Shown here in pieces: positions 1 to 12,794 of a stretch of DNA of 64,000 nucleotides; the stretch's first letter is position 1; each line of letters starts with the position of its first letter. Source of the DNA: Notospermus geniculatus (Eukaryota > Nemertea > Pilidiophora > Heteronemertea > Lineidae); contig NMRB01000087.1 in assembly GCA_002633025.1 (NCBI GenBank), positions 150,690-214,689 on the forward strand. The letters are read 5' to 3'. The notes beneath the pieces are model-generated. The model was not told the DNA's origin. It saw only the letters and a program-made list of their open reading frames with translations, and made no database searches. Both the position numbers and the translations under genes were made by a program.

Positions 1-3000
1 AAAAAGGCAATAAGCAATGTATAAAACTGAGTAATTCTGACACAAATCTTTTGACACAAATCTTTTGTTAAATCTTCACCACATTAGCAAGATCAAAAAG
101 TCAGGTGTGACGCTGTAGGTATTCCATTTTTCAGAAGCAGACGCACAACAACAAACAGTAGGCAGAGAAGCACGACAACAAGAATGTAGCCTACAATGTA
201 TTGACACTTACTTGTCTTTCTCAGCCTCATAATGCCTAACATTATCATCGTACTTCTGCTTCCAACTTTCAATTTCACGTTTGGCATTTTTAAACTTCTC
301 AACCAGGCCTGCAACAGCATTGTCCTGCTCTGCGACTGTGTCTTCTAACTCATTCAAGCGGGCAAGCTGAACGATTGAAAAAGAAGGCAAAAATGTTAGG
401 AAATGGCCAAATCTCACAACTGATGACATCACCCAAAAGCTAGTATCGTTACAATGCCCTCAAATGTATACCCATGTTAGGGCATGTGTGAAAAGTGGCA
501 AATTTTGGCAATTTCTAAAATACTGTCATTCCATAATGTGTCGTGGGCAACGAATACCGGTACACATTTATGCTAAATTTTGGTTTGCAAACCATTCAGG
601 AATGTAGACATCATCGCTGAATCATTTTGGCCTGCAAAAATATCGAGAACGCACCTGTTTATTGGTGGGTAGATTAGGGGATTGTTTGTTAATCAGTTCC
701 TCTGCTGCTTGTTTAAATTTGATGAAGGCAGCGTCGCTTCTGCTGTGCACTTTCTGCTGCATGAGTTGGAGCTCTTCCTCATGGCGTCTGTTCATTTCTT
801 TCATATCCTCACGTGCTGCCTTCAACAGGTCCTGGTACTTGTGGATGGTTTCATCTTTCTGATTAATCCTAGCCTGCAGGAGAAAAACAAACATTGCAAA
901 GCAGATATATTATGTGGACAAGAGGCCCCTGTGCCAGGAACTCAGCTGATATCCTCAATTTTTTTCAGATATTTAGTCAACAGTGGTGCACTCCAACTTG
1001 GCTCATTATTAAAAATCCTTACAAAGATGAGGTCACCACAGAAATAAGTGTTGTATATACAGTCACCATATGAACAGCAGAGAAAACACATACCTGGAGA
1101 CTAGTGACAGTGGATTGAGCAACATTCAAAGCTTTTGACATTTCATATTCATCATCAGGACTTCGCGATTCAGTCGCTTTAGCTGTAGCCCTCAATATGA
1201 TCTCATCCCTGTCAGATGTGGCCGGCATACGCAGTCGAAGTTCTGATATCACCTTGTCTCGCGTGATCAGATTCCTCTCTGTCTCTTTCAATTGGTGCTC
1301 TAATTCTGTGTGTCTCTGTGGAACAGAAGGGAATTGGACAAATTGAAACATATGCTGGAGTACAAACACGGGTAAGACGTCACACCATAATCGTAAACAG
1401 AACCTCGGTCTGAAACTGAATGACGACGCAGAGAACCCCACGACAGTGAGGTCGACGACATTGCGTCAGAAAGTCGACCATTGCTGAATCATGGATTGCG
1501 TCACGTCAGCTGGTTTCAGGTCGAGGTTCTGTTTACGATTTCGGTGGAAGTGCGCAGATCTGGGAATTTGGGATTTGTCTATCATCGCCACATAGAATAA
1601 GAAACCTAAAAAAACCTTTCGCCTGGTGGCGCAGTGAGCACAAGACCCAGTTTTTTGCCATATTACACCGCGTAAACGATGTTGTGATGTGATGCCATTG
1701 CTTTGTTTTGCCACGTTTTCAACATCTTATGGGTCTCGTGCTGGCAGCGCCACCTATCCAGTTGCATGTTACCCGAAGTCCCCGAGAATGAATTCAGTGC
1801 AGTGTCCACAACTTAAGTATTCAGTTGAATTTAAAATCTAAGAAACAACAAACGTGAGTAATGTCCAACTAAATGCCCGCACTTCATCAAAACGAGCTAC
1901 GTTACCTTCCTCAATGCCTTAGCCTCCGCCTGCGTGTCTAAAATCGTCTTCACATTCTTCTTGATAGTAGCTATGGCATGCTCTAGTTGGTTGGGGATTG
2001 GCAGTGCTGGGTCAGGGAGGCAGCCAGCTGCAGTTTCAAACTGAAATGTACAGAATAAGATTTAAGAATTAAAATGATGTTGAATCTACTCAAGAGCTGA
2101 ACACCATACGGACCTACAGCATTATTAGCTCCACAGACAACATTGGGGGAATTACATGTAATGTATAGTAGCAAGAAACCGGAGTGCCCAGGGGAAAACC
2201 TGCGCTGTCTAAGGGAGTTGGCATCCCTATCACATGAAGAATGGGTCCCACCAAGAACGTACATTTCCCCAAACCACAGAGGTGACCAGTACTGATATTT
2301 CCATTACTTTACAAGAATAAGATACCGTATGAGATGAGGTACAACCGAAGTCAAGTAATGGTTACTCTAGGGCAAATCCTTTGGAATAAATCAAACAGTA
2401 CGATGGACATTACCTCCGAAGCAGCCCCAGCAATTTCATTCTGCATCTGCTCCATACTGGCTATCATCCTCTCAAGCTCCACTTCTCTCTGCTCCCACTG
2501 AAGTTGACGTTCCTCGAAGTCTTTTGCCAGTTTGACCCCATCCTCTTCCAAACTGCTGATGGTGTTTTCACTGCCCTTGATAACACCTTCTAGGTATTTG
2601 ATCTAAAACAAAGTAAGAACAGGCATGAAAGTGACATGCCAAAACCTTGCACAGAATAATTTGGCAAATATGTGACCCATGACAGCAAAATGAGTCAGAG
2701 TGCGCACAGAAGACCCAAGGTGAACCAACGGTTTGTTGATTTCAGCACTGTCTGCCCATTGTGAAATTTGACTTTGTCCATTTCTGCAATTGTTCCCTGG
2801 TGTCATCTTTGGTCTTCTATCTGTGACATCAAATTTTGTGGCATTCGAGGACCGCCAACAGGCAGCCTCTAACAGAAGTCTCCAACTGGACGGATAAATG
2901 TAAAGCAGGCGGTAACCAGAGTGCCCGGAGAAAACCCGTGCTGTCTTTCTCACCTGGTGCTGCAGTCGGTTGATCTGCCTCTTCTGTTTGAGTTCTTCCA

Positions 3001-6000
3001 ATCTCAATCCCTCCATTTTACCGTGCCATTCGGCTACTTTCTGAGCCCCCTTGCCATCCTTCAGAGTCACCATCAGATCCTGTAGACTCTCGTGCTTCAG
3101 TTCAATTTCAGCCACCTGGTCCTCCAGGGTGATTTTTTGGTCATGAACCTGAAGAAAACCGCATGCATTCTAAGTGAAGTCTTGTCACAGTCCCTGTCGC
3201 TATACCATCAGAAAGAACAAACTTATCCTTAAGCATGATGTGATCGTAGCAGCTGTACAGTGAGCTTAGAAGAGTGTCAAGTATTAAGTAAAGACAGTGG
3301 CATCTATTTTGTTGAATGCGCTGTGCACTCAATGCACAGAATGTCCCGCGCACAGAATGCCGTACATGACAGAGCCATACCCTGCAATGCCTTGGGACAT
3401 TATATAGACAATCATTTGTAGGCCAACATAGCCAATCATCTCGGGGTTACTACTGGCAACCACCTGAAAGTCAATGCAGGTTGGCCAGTTCTTCTGCATT
3501 TTCACAAAACTTGTGTTATTAAATTAGTTTCCATCAGGAATTACCTACCTTTCTTAGTTCCTCCTGCATCTTTTTCTTATCTTCCTGAAGCTGTACCATA
3601 ATCTTGCTGAACTTCTCTTGTTTGGTCAACGGGACAGCACCACTGTACTGACGTCTCAATGACTGAAACAGGGAATGAAAGGGACAATTATTCAGTTCAA
3701 AGTCACTGCACGTAAACCCAACAGTCACTGCACATAAACCCAACAGAATCCATCAAAATACTATTAGTTAACAGTCATTACGGTCCATGCGGAAGTCCCG
3801 TTTTCCACCATGGACAACAATCATTTACAGAGTCAAAGAGATGTCACTTGAAGTGTTTAGTGTGACGAGGAATCAAACCCACAAAGTTAACAAGTGACAG
3901 GCACAGGCACTACACCATTAGGAAAACAATACCTGTATGGTCCTCTTCAAATGTTTTGCCTTGCTCCGACTCTCAACCTTGTTATGATATATCGTCTGCT
4001 CTTTCTCATCCACCTTCTGCTCCTGCCTCAGCAGCTGTGCCTCGAGTTTCGTGATCTTCTTTTTAGCATCTTCGAACTTTCGTACTGCTGTACCCTCGCT
4101 GACTTGCAGGAGGACAATCTGCCGATGAAGTTTACCTGAAAATGAACAACGTCACATTACCGACTCCTAGAAACTCAACCATTTCACAAAAGTCCGTTCA
4201 AAAATGATAAGATTTACTTCCTACCGATAATTGTTTTCTCATCGCTCTGTTGTTGAATATCCAACAGTTGTTGCCGCAGCGACATCACCTCCTTGTCTCG
4301 CGAAACCTGAAGAGCTTCAAGTGTCTTGGCTTGCGTAGTGCCAATTTCAGCTATCTCTTTCAATTTTGACACTTCCGATTTCAGATTAACAGTCTCCTCT
4401 TCCAACTCCATGATCCGTGCTCGATCAGCATTACTGACGTCCTTCGTCACGCAATCTGACAACTCGTCTCTGAGTTCTCGCTCCACCTTTTGCATTTCAA
4501 GGTTCATTCTGGTTAGCTATAACACAGCAAAGAAACGAATTAGACCAGAATAGTCATTCCTCCTGCCGGCATGAATTCCAACTTACATCATAAAACTCCT
4601 CACTACCAAGACTTTTCCCATACAGAAATATGAGCCCCAAAATCAAGAGCTCCTTGTAAAATTCAAAACACCAGAAGCAATTGTAACCCGATCTAGCAAA
4701 AGCAGGCACACATCGTAACTGAGGAAAGGGTTAATGGCTTTACAACACAAGAGCTGAAATGTACATTTCTGCACGTTGACAATAGTAGTTGACAGCAGTG
4801 ATAATAGTTGAGTAAACTGATGACCAGTGACGATCACCTGCGAAAAGACCTGCTTTGCTAGATCGGGTCACAATTGGGCCTAATAGTTATTAGAACATGT
4901 ACCTCTGCAAATTTTTGTTCTAATTCCAGATTTCTCTGTTCCAGGTCCCGGACTGTCACTTTATACTGCTCGTACATTCTCTGGGCATGATCTGCTCGCT
5001 GACGTTCGTTCAGTTCTTTCATTTCAAGTGTAGTGATCTTTCTTGAAGTGGCAATCACGTGACTGTCAGACAGGGCTGCGTCCCCCTTGATACCTGCACA
5101 ACAAGGAAGGGAAGTGTAAATCTGGAGTTAGGGGTCTAAAAGGGGAGCAGGAAAAACCACTGGTCATTCGTGAAGTTGTGATTATAACGCTGCGAACGGA
5201 GACGTCAACACAGAATATTTCATCAACCAATTTATTAGTGACACACGTATCTTCCCTATAATTGCCACTTTATCAAGAGATCGATTTGATTACATCTCCT
5301 TTCTGAGTTGACTCTGGCAATGTCATATAGGCCAATATGGATGTGATGTCACCTGGGCGACACTGTCGATGTCATATATCATCAAAAATTCCTAAGCTCG
5401 CTTATCAATTTTTGATATCATGCATGACAGCTCGTGACGATGCACCTATGCAGCTCTGGTCAGTTTGATGCACCGTCAAACATAACAGCCTCATCACAAG
5501 TCCTGACCACACCCATCACACACTTCCTCTATTTCCTTCCCTGACGTAGGCAATACGCACAACTTACCTTGCTTTCTCAACTCATCTAACGCAGCCTCAT
5601 ACGTATGTGATCTCTCCTTCTCTGTTTCCAGCATCTTCTTCAAGTTTTCACAGTCCATCCTCAGGTGTTTTACATCCTCTTCTAACGATGTCAATTCCTC
5701 TGACCGTGCCACGAGGGAATTCCCCTTCTCCAGGAGATCACGGTATTTCTCTGTCAGTTCATTGTATTGACGGTTAGCGTGGTCCAGGTCAGAGGACGGC
5801 ACGGATTCGTCCAGTGCTCTCTGAAGGTGTGCGAGCTTAAATGTTGCCATATCCTGGAATTTATTGAAATACAGACAAAACTGAAGTTTCTCACAACAAC
5901 TTGAGAAATTATAAGAACCCCTCCTCCAAAATACACAGCTGCCTCCCACAGTAGACATCCCTGCTGAGGGTTTCTTGTGTTAACCACTACTGTGCTGAAT

Positions 6001-9000
6001 TCCGATAAGCGGTACAGCAGGTGGTGACGCAATGGATTTGAAACACGTCATATCATGACACGTTTTTCGACTGAAAGTGCATTGTGTGTCATGGCAATGA
6101 TGTTGTCGCACCACTCCAGCAGTACTTGGCATTCAAGCAAACCCAAGCAAACATTTCATGACTGTAAAGGTTAAGCTCCTAAGTTCAGTTCCACATCAAG
6201 GACAGTATTCCGTCAGTCCAAAGGGACTTCTCAAAAGAGATGTTCTATACCGTAGTTACTGCACAACATGATCCAACTTGTCATACCTTGTATCTCTGAA
6301 GATAACCAATTCTTTCCATCACAGCTCTCTCACACTGGATCATTTCATTTTTCAGACGATTGGTTTCCTGGAGAAAAAATCAAAATCTCATGAAATAATT
6401 TGATATCTTGCTGTGGAAGCTGCCCAAAATGGCAGCGCATGCTTCATTTTTGGGAAAGGTACTGAAACAATATGCGGTAAACTTACCCTCCTATGAGCAG
6501 TTTCCATCTCAACCATGGCATTGTACCTCCTGGTCAACGCTTTCTCATTGACTCTCAGAACGGTGACCTTACGAGTTGTCTCAGCAACTCGCCTCCGCAC
6601 TTCAGACTCATCTTGAGCGAGGGTGTCAACCAGACGCTAAAATTCAAGATAGGAATCATTATTTACCAGAGTCTTTTCTGAAATCTAGTGTGGAAACGTG
6701 CCAGCCTGAAGAAGACCCCGGTTGGGGTCGAAAATTTGCAAATATTCTGGAAATGGACTTTATATACATTATTATTTACCAGAAAGCACTGAAACGGAGA
6801 CAGACAATTTGAAAACTGTTTCAACAGCGAGTGAAACAAATTGAGATAATGTTGGGATTAGTTTTGCAAATTGCAGAAGGCAATAATTACATCAAATTCC
6901 TGCAGTCTGGTTGAGGCTTCTTCAAAACGTCCTTCCATAGTTTTTATCGTGTCTTCAAACTTCTTTTTCTCTTCTTCCCAACTCTGAAAAGATATAAAAA
7001 TTGACAAAACAGAAAATAAGAGACATCCTCCAATAGCAGGGCTTTGGTCTTACTCCTCTTCATACACTCACACACAAAGTTTGTGTGAGTGGATGAAGAG
7101 GCACGAGGTAAAAACCCCTGCTGTGGGAGGATGATAAGAGAAGGTAAACATGAAGCAGATGTAGCAGCCTTGATCTGTACAACGTGAAAGGTTAAGCACT
7201 TGTCGTCACACTATTGAATAGAATTGGAAGCTCATGAATTTGACTCCTGGGCCCTAACGACAAAAGTCTAGAGGCTAAATAGAAAGTCTTAGTGTAATTA
7301 CATACCCTTTTCTCGGTTATGTAATCACCGTACAACAACCCCTGTTGATGCCGTATCAAAGCAAACTTCCTTTTGTACACTTCCACAGCATCTTCCATTC
7401 GTTGTACAATATCTTCCTTCAGATGGAGCTCCTGTAGCACCAGGACAAGATGTTCATTCAAACTTGATATCACATCGGAGCTGGTGACGGCCATGTTTTC
7501 TGGCAGCGACATGGCATTGACGGGTCCTCCGATGCCAGCACCAAGATCTCTGATTGCCTGAAGATCAGCTTCCAATTTTTCATTCTGAAAGAAATATAAA
7601 ACATTGATTGAGTTATCAATGATAAATACTGCTCAAACCTCCTGGTAGGTGGGCCGACATGTACAGCAGAACTAACAAAGAATACATGTACCCACCTTTG
7701 TTTCCAATTTCTCTAAGTCCACCTTTGCCTTGGTACATTCGTAACGACTTTCCCTCAGTTCCTTTCTCAACTCGTCATTACGGCCCTCAAGGTTATTTAC
7801 CCTCGCTTGAATATACATGGATGTGTCATAATCACCAGTCACATGCTTGGCATCAATCGCCTGTAATTGAAAGAAGATATGTCTGACATGTGCTTTCTGT
7901 AATTGAGAGTTGTCCTGACAACACTATTGTCCGAAAGCGAAGTGACAGGAGGCCTCACTATTCCGAGATTAAATAGGGACTTACGGCTAACATTCTCTCC
8001 AAGACAGGGCAATCAATCAAGGTCGTTTCTCCCCCTGGCGCAGCAGACAAATCTTGTATCTGCTCACTGATCTCCCTCAAACCAGCCTCAAGCTTTTTAT
8101 TCTGCTCCTTTGAATTTTTCGTCTTCAGTCGTAACTCAGCGATTTCCTGACGATTCTTTTCCAACTCTCGTACATGCTTGTCATTCTCTTCAACCAATGA
8201 TTTATTCTGTGACACAATAGAAAACAAACTGCCAACAATGTATTGTATAGCAAATACTACAACAGTCTGTTGAGCCATCAGTCCGCTGATCTATGTTGGA
8301 ACAGGATCAAGGGAAGTTTGACAAGCTGCCCCCACCTGAAGAAGTGATATCGAACATTAGGATATAAACTTTATTATGCAACTAGCCAATGTCATGTTAA
8401 ACCAGTGAGGGCTTGTACCGCAGTGGCAGACACAACATCCATGGCTGCCATGAATGAGGTTACCGATTCTATCCCCAGTCGTGCTAGTGGCTTTTTTGGC
8501 AACACCGCTCCTTACCTGGCGTTCCCGTTCATCCTACATTACCAAGTACACAGATATTACCCAGTGCTATTCCACAGTAGCTACAATGCCATAAGATGGC
8601 ATTTGCACTCATAAAAAAATATTTCCTCACCCGTGCATTCATTTCCTCCACCTCAATATCAACTTTAGTCCTCTTGGCCGTCCCTGCTGGAGCCATGTTC
8701 TTATTCTTCAGTTGATCAATGTAATCATTCACCTTCTCTATATCATCATGGTTCAGCCCTTGGGCCACAGCTCTGGAGAAACAAATGAATAAAGTACAGA
8801 GAAGCCAATATATTAACAAAAACTGCTGACTTGCTGAAGGCAAAAACGAACAATAGACATCAAAAATTGCATTCGACAACTTCAGTGGATTTGGAAAATG
8901 GAGCAGAATAACTGGTTCTTCTTGGTTTTAAAGTATCCACCTACCTCTGGACTGATTGCTGAGCCTGTCTTCTGATTTCCTTTTTCAAGTTGACTCTTTC

Positions 9001-12000
9001 TTCTTCAAGGTTTTCAACCTGCAAATCATGAGAAAAGGTTAATGTGGGACTGCAATCTGGAGTAAGGCAGAATTGGTTGTAACTTGGGAAATCAATAGAC
9101 TGGCATTCAAAATGCTGCAGGTTTCGTTTTGCTAAAACTCTCGGGAGTGCTGCGTAAACCATGCCATTAAAATGAGTGTATGACAGATAAAACCGCACTT
9201 GTGAACTTAACCATGCCATTGCCAGAGCTTTTTTGCACAGGTCCGCTTGCATGCTGAGTACTGCTCAACTGGTACTACAATGTCATTGCCACCATGCACG
9301 TTGTTATGCAACGTCAGTAGAAAACAGCATCATGACATCACTCGTGATGACAAACCATGGCATTTGGCCTCCCTATCCTGTCCTGCCATATCGCACTTAA
9401 GTGGCATCACACTTAAGTGGCTAAACAATGATTTTACCTCTTTCTGTAGAATTTGGTTTAGGGCCCTATCCTGCTGCTGCTGTGCTGCCTTCCCTCTCTG
9501 ATGTGAAACAAGATCGATCGGTTCGGCCGGATCGAGATTAAGCCGACCGCGGAGCAGATCATTCTCATCATACAAGTCGTTGATCTTCAATTCACACTTG
9601 TTGACTTGCTGAGTCAGTTCTTCGATGTGGCTGAAAATTCAGGGATGGGAAATAAATAAATATTTTTCGCAGAGGCAGGGAAACAAGAAGGGACTTGAAT
9701 ATTCTGAGAATAAGACGTGATGAACTTGGCCTAGGTACATGTATGATTAAACGATCATATGATCCTTCAAACAGCACAACAGAGCCGTTACATCACGACG
9801 TTACGTACCGATCTCTTATATTGATCTGCAACTTCTTCTCTTTGATTTCTTGAACTGCCTCCGGTAAACCAGATTCACCCTGGGATAAAAGGCAGATACA
9901 TGTAGGGTTAATATTAATACATTGAGACAACAAATAATTGCAGACACTGAGTACATGTATAGAGAATACCCAAACTTAGTTATATTGTGCTGGGTTGGAT
10001 AGTACGACAACCCCCAGGGGGCTCTCAGACACGATTTCACGACGTACCGCCTCGTACTGTCTCATTCTCTCAATAGCCTCGCTCAGCTGCTTGTCCTTAT
10101 CAAGAGCATCTTCTTCTGCTATGTTCATCCTCTTCTCAGCATCCTCTAATCTCTCTTCCATGTCCGTCAGTTTGCTCTGTTGCTCCCTGATCTTCAGCAT
10201 CTGTTTGTCTCCTGGTCCCTTACCAGCTGTAACAGAAAGGTTCATAGTTTGAAGATAGGTGACACTGATTAGCCGTCAATCATTCAATCAAACAATCAAA
10301 GAGATAGCACGTCAGTGTTTCCGCCAGAGGGGAAACAGGGGGGATATCCCCCCTTAAAAAGTCAAAAGGGGCTGTTCGTTTTCGTCACTTGAGGAATCTG
10401 AGTTGTGATACATGCATTCTCAACTGGTCTGAAAGGATCAAGTGAAGTGCTGAATGGGCAGCTCCTTGAGCTCACGAGAAAGGTTTCTGGAGAGCTGCAA
10501 GGGTATTAATGTGAAGTCGGCTGATCAGGCTGATTGCGGTGGACATCAGACAAAAACCTAAACCTTTTGCAGCACCTTTTCAATAAGCACAGAGTACAAC
10601 TCTCAGACTACATGTAGGTCGGGCAACACTATTCAAAGTAGGCCTACTACTAATGGCATAATACTTACATTTGTTCAACTCATTTCTTAGATCCTCAATA
10701 ATGCTCAAATTCAATTCAATGTCACTTGTTGCCTGATCCAGTTGGTGTTGCATCAGTTCAATTTGCTTGTCGCGGTCCGCACAAGCTTTCGTAAGAACTG
10801 CAACGGAGGTTTTCTCTGTGTCCATATTGGTTGATATGATTTGTTCCTTGAGGCGCCTGACTTGTTGATGATACTCAAGGACTTCAGCATCCTTGTCAGC
10901 CAGAATATTCTGCCAAATGAAAGATAAGGTAAGAAGTTGGTAGGACAAGAATCGTTGAACATAGAGCTGAACGCCAAATATCGCATCATTACATGTAGCT
11001 CTACTGACAATATGTGACCCACTCCAACAAAAGCAGACGGATAGGAACTTTTCAGCAGGCAAGATTTTCATGGGTCAGTGGGCTTCAGGACCCATATTCA
11101 CAAAACTACTTAAGTCTAAGTGTGACACTTATCCAAAGTTATTTTTAAGGATGGCCTAATGATGAGTACTCAGAGCTCACCTTCCATTCTTCCACTTTGT
11201 TATTCACAGCCACCATGATGTCATCATCAGCATCATTTTTTGAGTGAACTTGTTCCGACAGATCAGCAATTTGCGATTTCAAAATCTCATTCTCCTTCCT
11301 CATGCCGTCGATGACATCATCTGATTTTGATATGACTGCCTTCATCTTGGCGTACTCTTGGGTGGTTCGTTCAATTTGTTTCGTGGCATCCTCGAGGTCT
11401 TTTTTGATGTCCCCGAACTGCTTTGTCAGGTTTTCATTGGCAACTGTCAAATTCTGAAATGAAAGAGTTTGAGTAAGTGAATTATTCTTTAAAAAGAACA
11501 AATGAGAAAATGTGCAGCCTTCATGTAATATGATAACAATACACAAATTTAATGCACTTCTCAGAATATGTACAGGAACCAGCTCAGCAAGTTTTCTCAG
11601 CTCTTTCCCTACTCTCCCTGGCAGGTAAACTGGCCAGTTCTGGGACTTGTTCTGAGAGGTGAATAGAGGAAATTAGCAGAAAACGACTCTATTGGGTTTG
11701 TAACACCTCTCGGAATATGTAACAACAGTTTTCCCAACTCACATTGCTCATTCCCTGACAAGTGGCCAGTTCTGGAATTTGTTCTGAGAGGTGTAAATGA
11801 CCACGGACAGAGTGTTTTTGATGCAACTACAACTAGCCAAAGTCCTGATTGGTTCTCCGGATCACAGGAATTACATCTCAAGAACAGAATTTGAATATTT
11901 TACCTGCACTTCTTCAAGAGTCTCGACGAGTTCACGATTCTTCTTGGCAAGCTTTTCCATGTAGTCAGAATCGGCGACACGTCCATGCTGGATACGTTCA

Positions 12001-12056
12001 CGAAGAGAATCAATCTGGCTGTCTCGATCTCTGACATCATCATGCAGTCGGTCATT
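1..12056 (-). CDS. CEP290: CEP290 (centrosomal/ciliary transition-zone protein 290), partial, 26 exons
   Basis: Large coiled-coil protein of centriolar satellites and the ciliary transition zone, where it links microtubules to membrane. Exons in transcript order: 11904-12056, 11181-11453, 10669-10909, 10048-10226, 9809-9879, 9438-9630, 8945-9018, 8631-8772, 8516-8533, 7985-8206, 7696-7860, 7306-7584, 6891-6983, 6487-6636, 6287-6367, 5568-5853, 4903-5093, 4225-4516, 3933-4135, 3549-3662, 2954-3148, 2414-2602, 1906-2040, 1094-1315, 655-873, 212-366. All junctions keep phase and give about 1,511 residues, matching roughly residues 195-1700 of the 2,479-residue human protein as I recall it. Recognisable blocks are KNDADDDIMVAVNNKVEEWK, YKRKFALIRHQQGLLY, KKITTLEMKELNERQR-like at 4903-5093, and KGAQKVAEWHGKMEGLRLEE. 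The C-terminal third lies beyond the left edge. The first ~190 residues are absent, apparently lost at the N at 12210. Exon boundaries were read by eye; a few may be off by some bases. Confidence 0.95.
1381..1590. mobile_element. MITE, family 1 copy 1 (CEP290 intron)
   Basis: Foldback element of about 200 bp. Its arms contain AACCTCGGTCTGAAACTGAATGA-like sequence and end near GGAAGTGCGCAGATCT. The same unit recurs at about 20520-20757 and 39270-39505. No coding capacity. I infer a non-autonomous DNA transposon; the exact termini are not resolved in this copy. Confidence 0.65.
7024..7133. repeat. Short foldback element in a CEP290 intron
   Basis: Near-perfect inverted repeat of 110 bp starting CATCCTCC and ending GGAGGATG. 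The central arms pair CACTCACACACAAA with TTTGTGTGAGTG. It is a probable MITE relic and sits wholly inside an intron. Confidence 0.6.
10313..10380. repeat. Solo end of a CAGTGTT-type TIR element
   Basis: Begins CAGTGTTTCCGCCAGAGG and runs into CCCCTTAAAAAGTC, matching one half of the complete element at 34102-34255. No matching right end is present, so this is a fragment inside a CEP290 intron. Confidence 0.45.
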
Positions 12057-12794
12057 CTGAAAGAAAAAGATTTCAACATTCCAAAATTGGACCACAGTTA
12101 ATTCTTCGTTCACATCAGTTTCTCCAAGCTAATTAGAACAGGCAATGAAAACAGTCATCATCAAACCGTGGCTACCTTTTCAATAGGACCAGGGTCCATG
12201 AGATCTTGCNAGGATGGCATGCCAGGCCTAGGCTATGTCACAGACTACATGTAGCCCTATGGCTAGGCCTACCGTACCGCTAATGATCATGATCAGATGG
12301 TGTCAGATGATGGAAACTCAATAACTCATCAGCGGGCTCATCTCATGCATCCAGCATGAGAGGAACTCATGGCCAAGTCAAGCCATGCAGGGCTATACCG
12401 ACTGAGAGTCTGTATCAAAACAAATCTAGCCTACCTAGACCTAGGGCAGACCCTCTAGCGAAATAAAAGGATGTCCGAAAATAGATACACTGTAGCCTGG
12501 TAGCCAGGCAGGCTTGTTTGAGGTGTGGATTTGGGTGGAAACATGAGAGCAAACCAGAGCAGAAGAAAAAGTAATGCGAACAGCTGCCATTCAATTCAAT
12601 GACATGATGCCCTACCGTTTTATCATTCGGCAGATGCAAAGAATAGGCTATTTTAAGCAACAAAGTGGCTGTTTTTACAGAAATTTTATGCGACAACCAC
12701 AACTGTACACATTCCTCCTAGGGCGCCATTTTGAAACAATAGTCACGTGATAAGTTGGCAACGAAAATTTTATGGGGTGTTCAATCCGACATAA
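12057..12794. other. Intergenic or promoter region between divergent CEP290 and TTC41-like genes
   Basis: No coding exon that I can support. The right part (12733-12794) is repeated at 18084-18147. The arrangement suggests a shared promoter, but the CEP290 5' exons are missing, so the true intergenic distance is unknown. Confidence 0.4.
12210..12210. other. Single-N contig join upstream of the first visible CEP290 exon
   Basis: Lone ambiguous base. Elsewhere in this window lone Ns coincide with duplicated or missing sequence. The first ~190 residues of CEP290 should lie upstream of 12056 but are not found between 12057 and 12790, so material is probably missing here. Confidence 0.6.

Noticed and set aside
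1019-1714. ORFs reading from CEP290 exons into introns
   Set aside because: They run past clear splice sites; the exon 1094-1315 accounts for the coding signal, and the remainder is a MITE.
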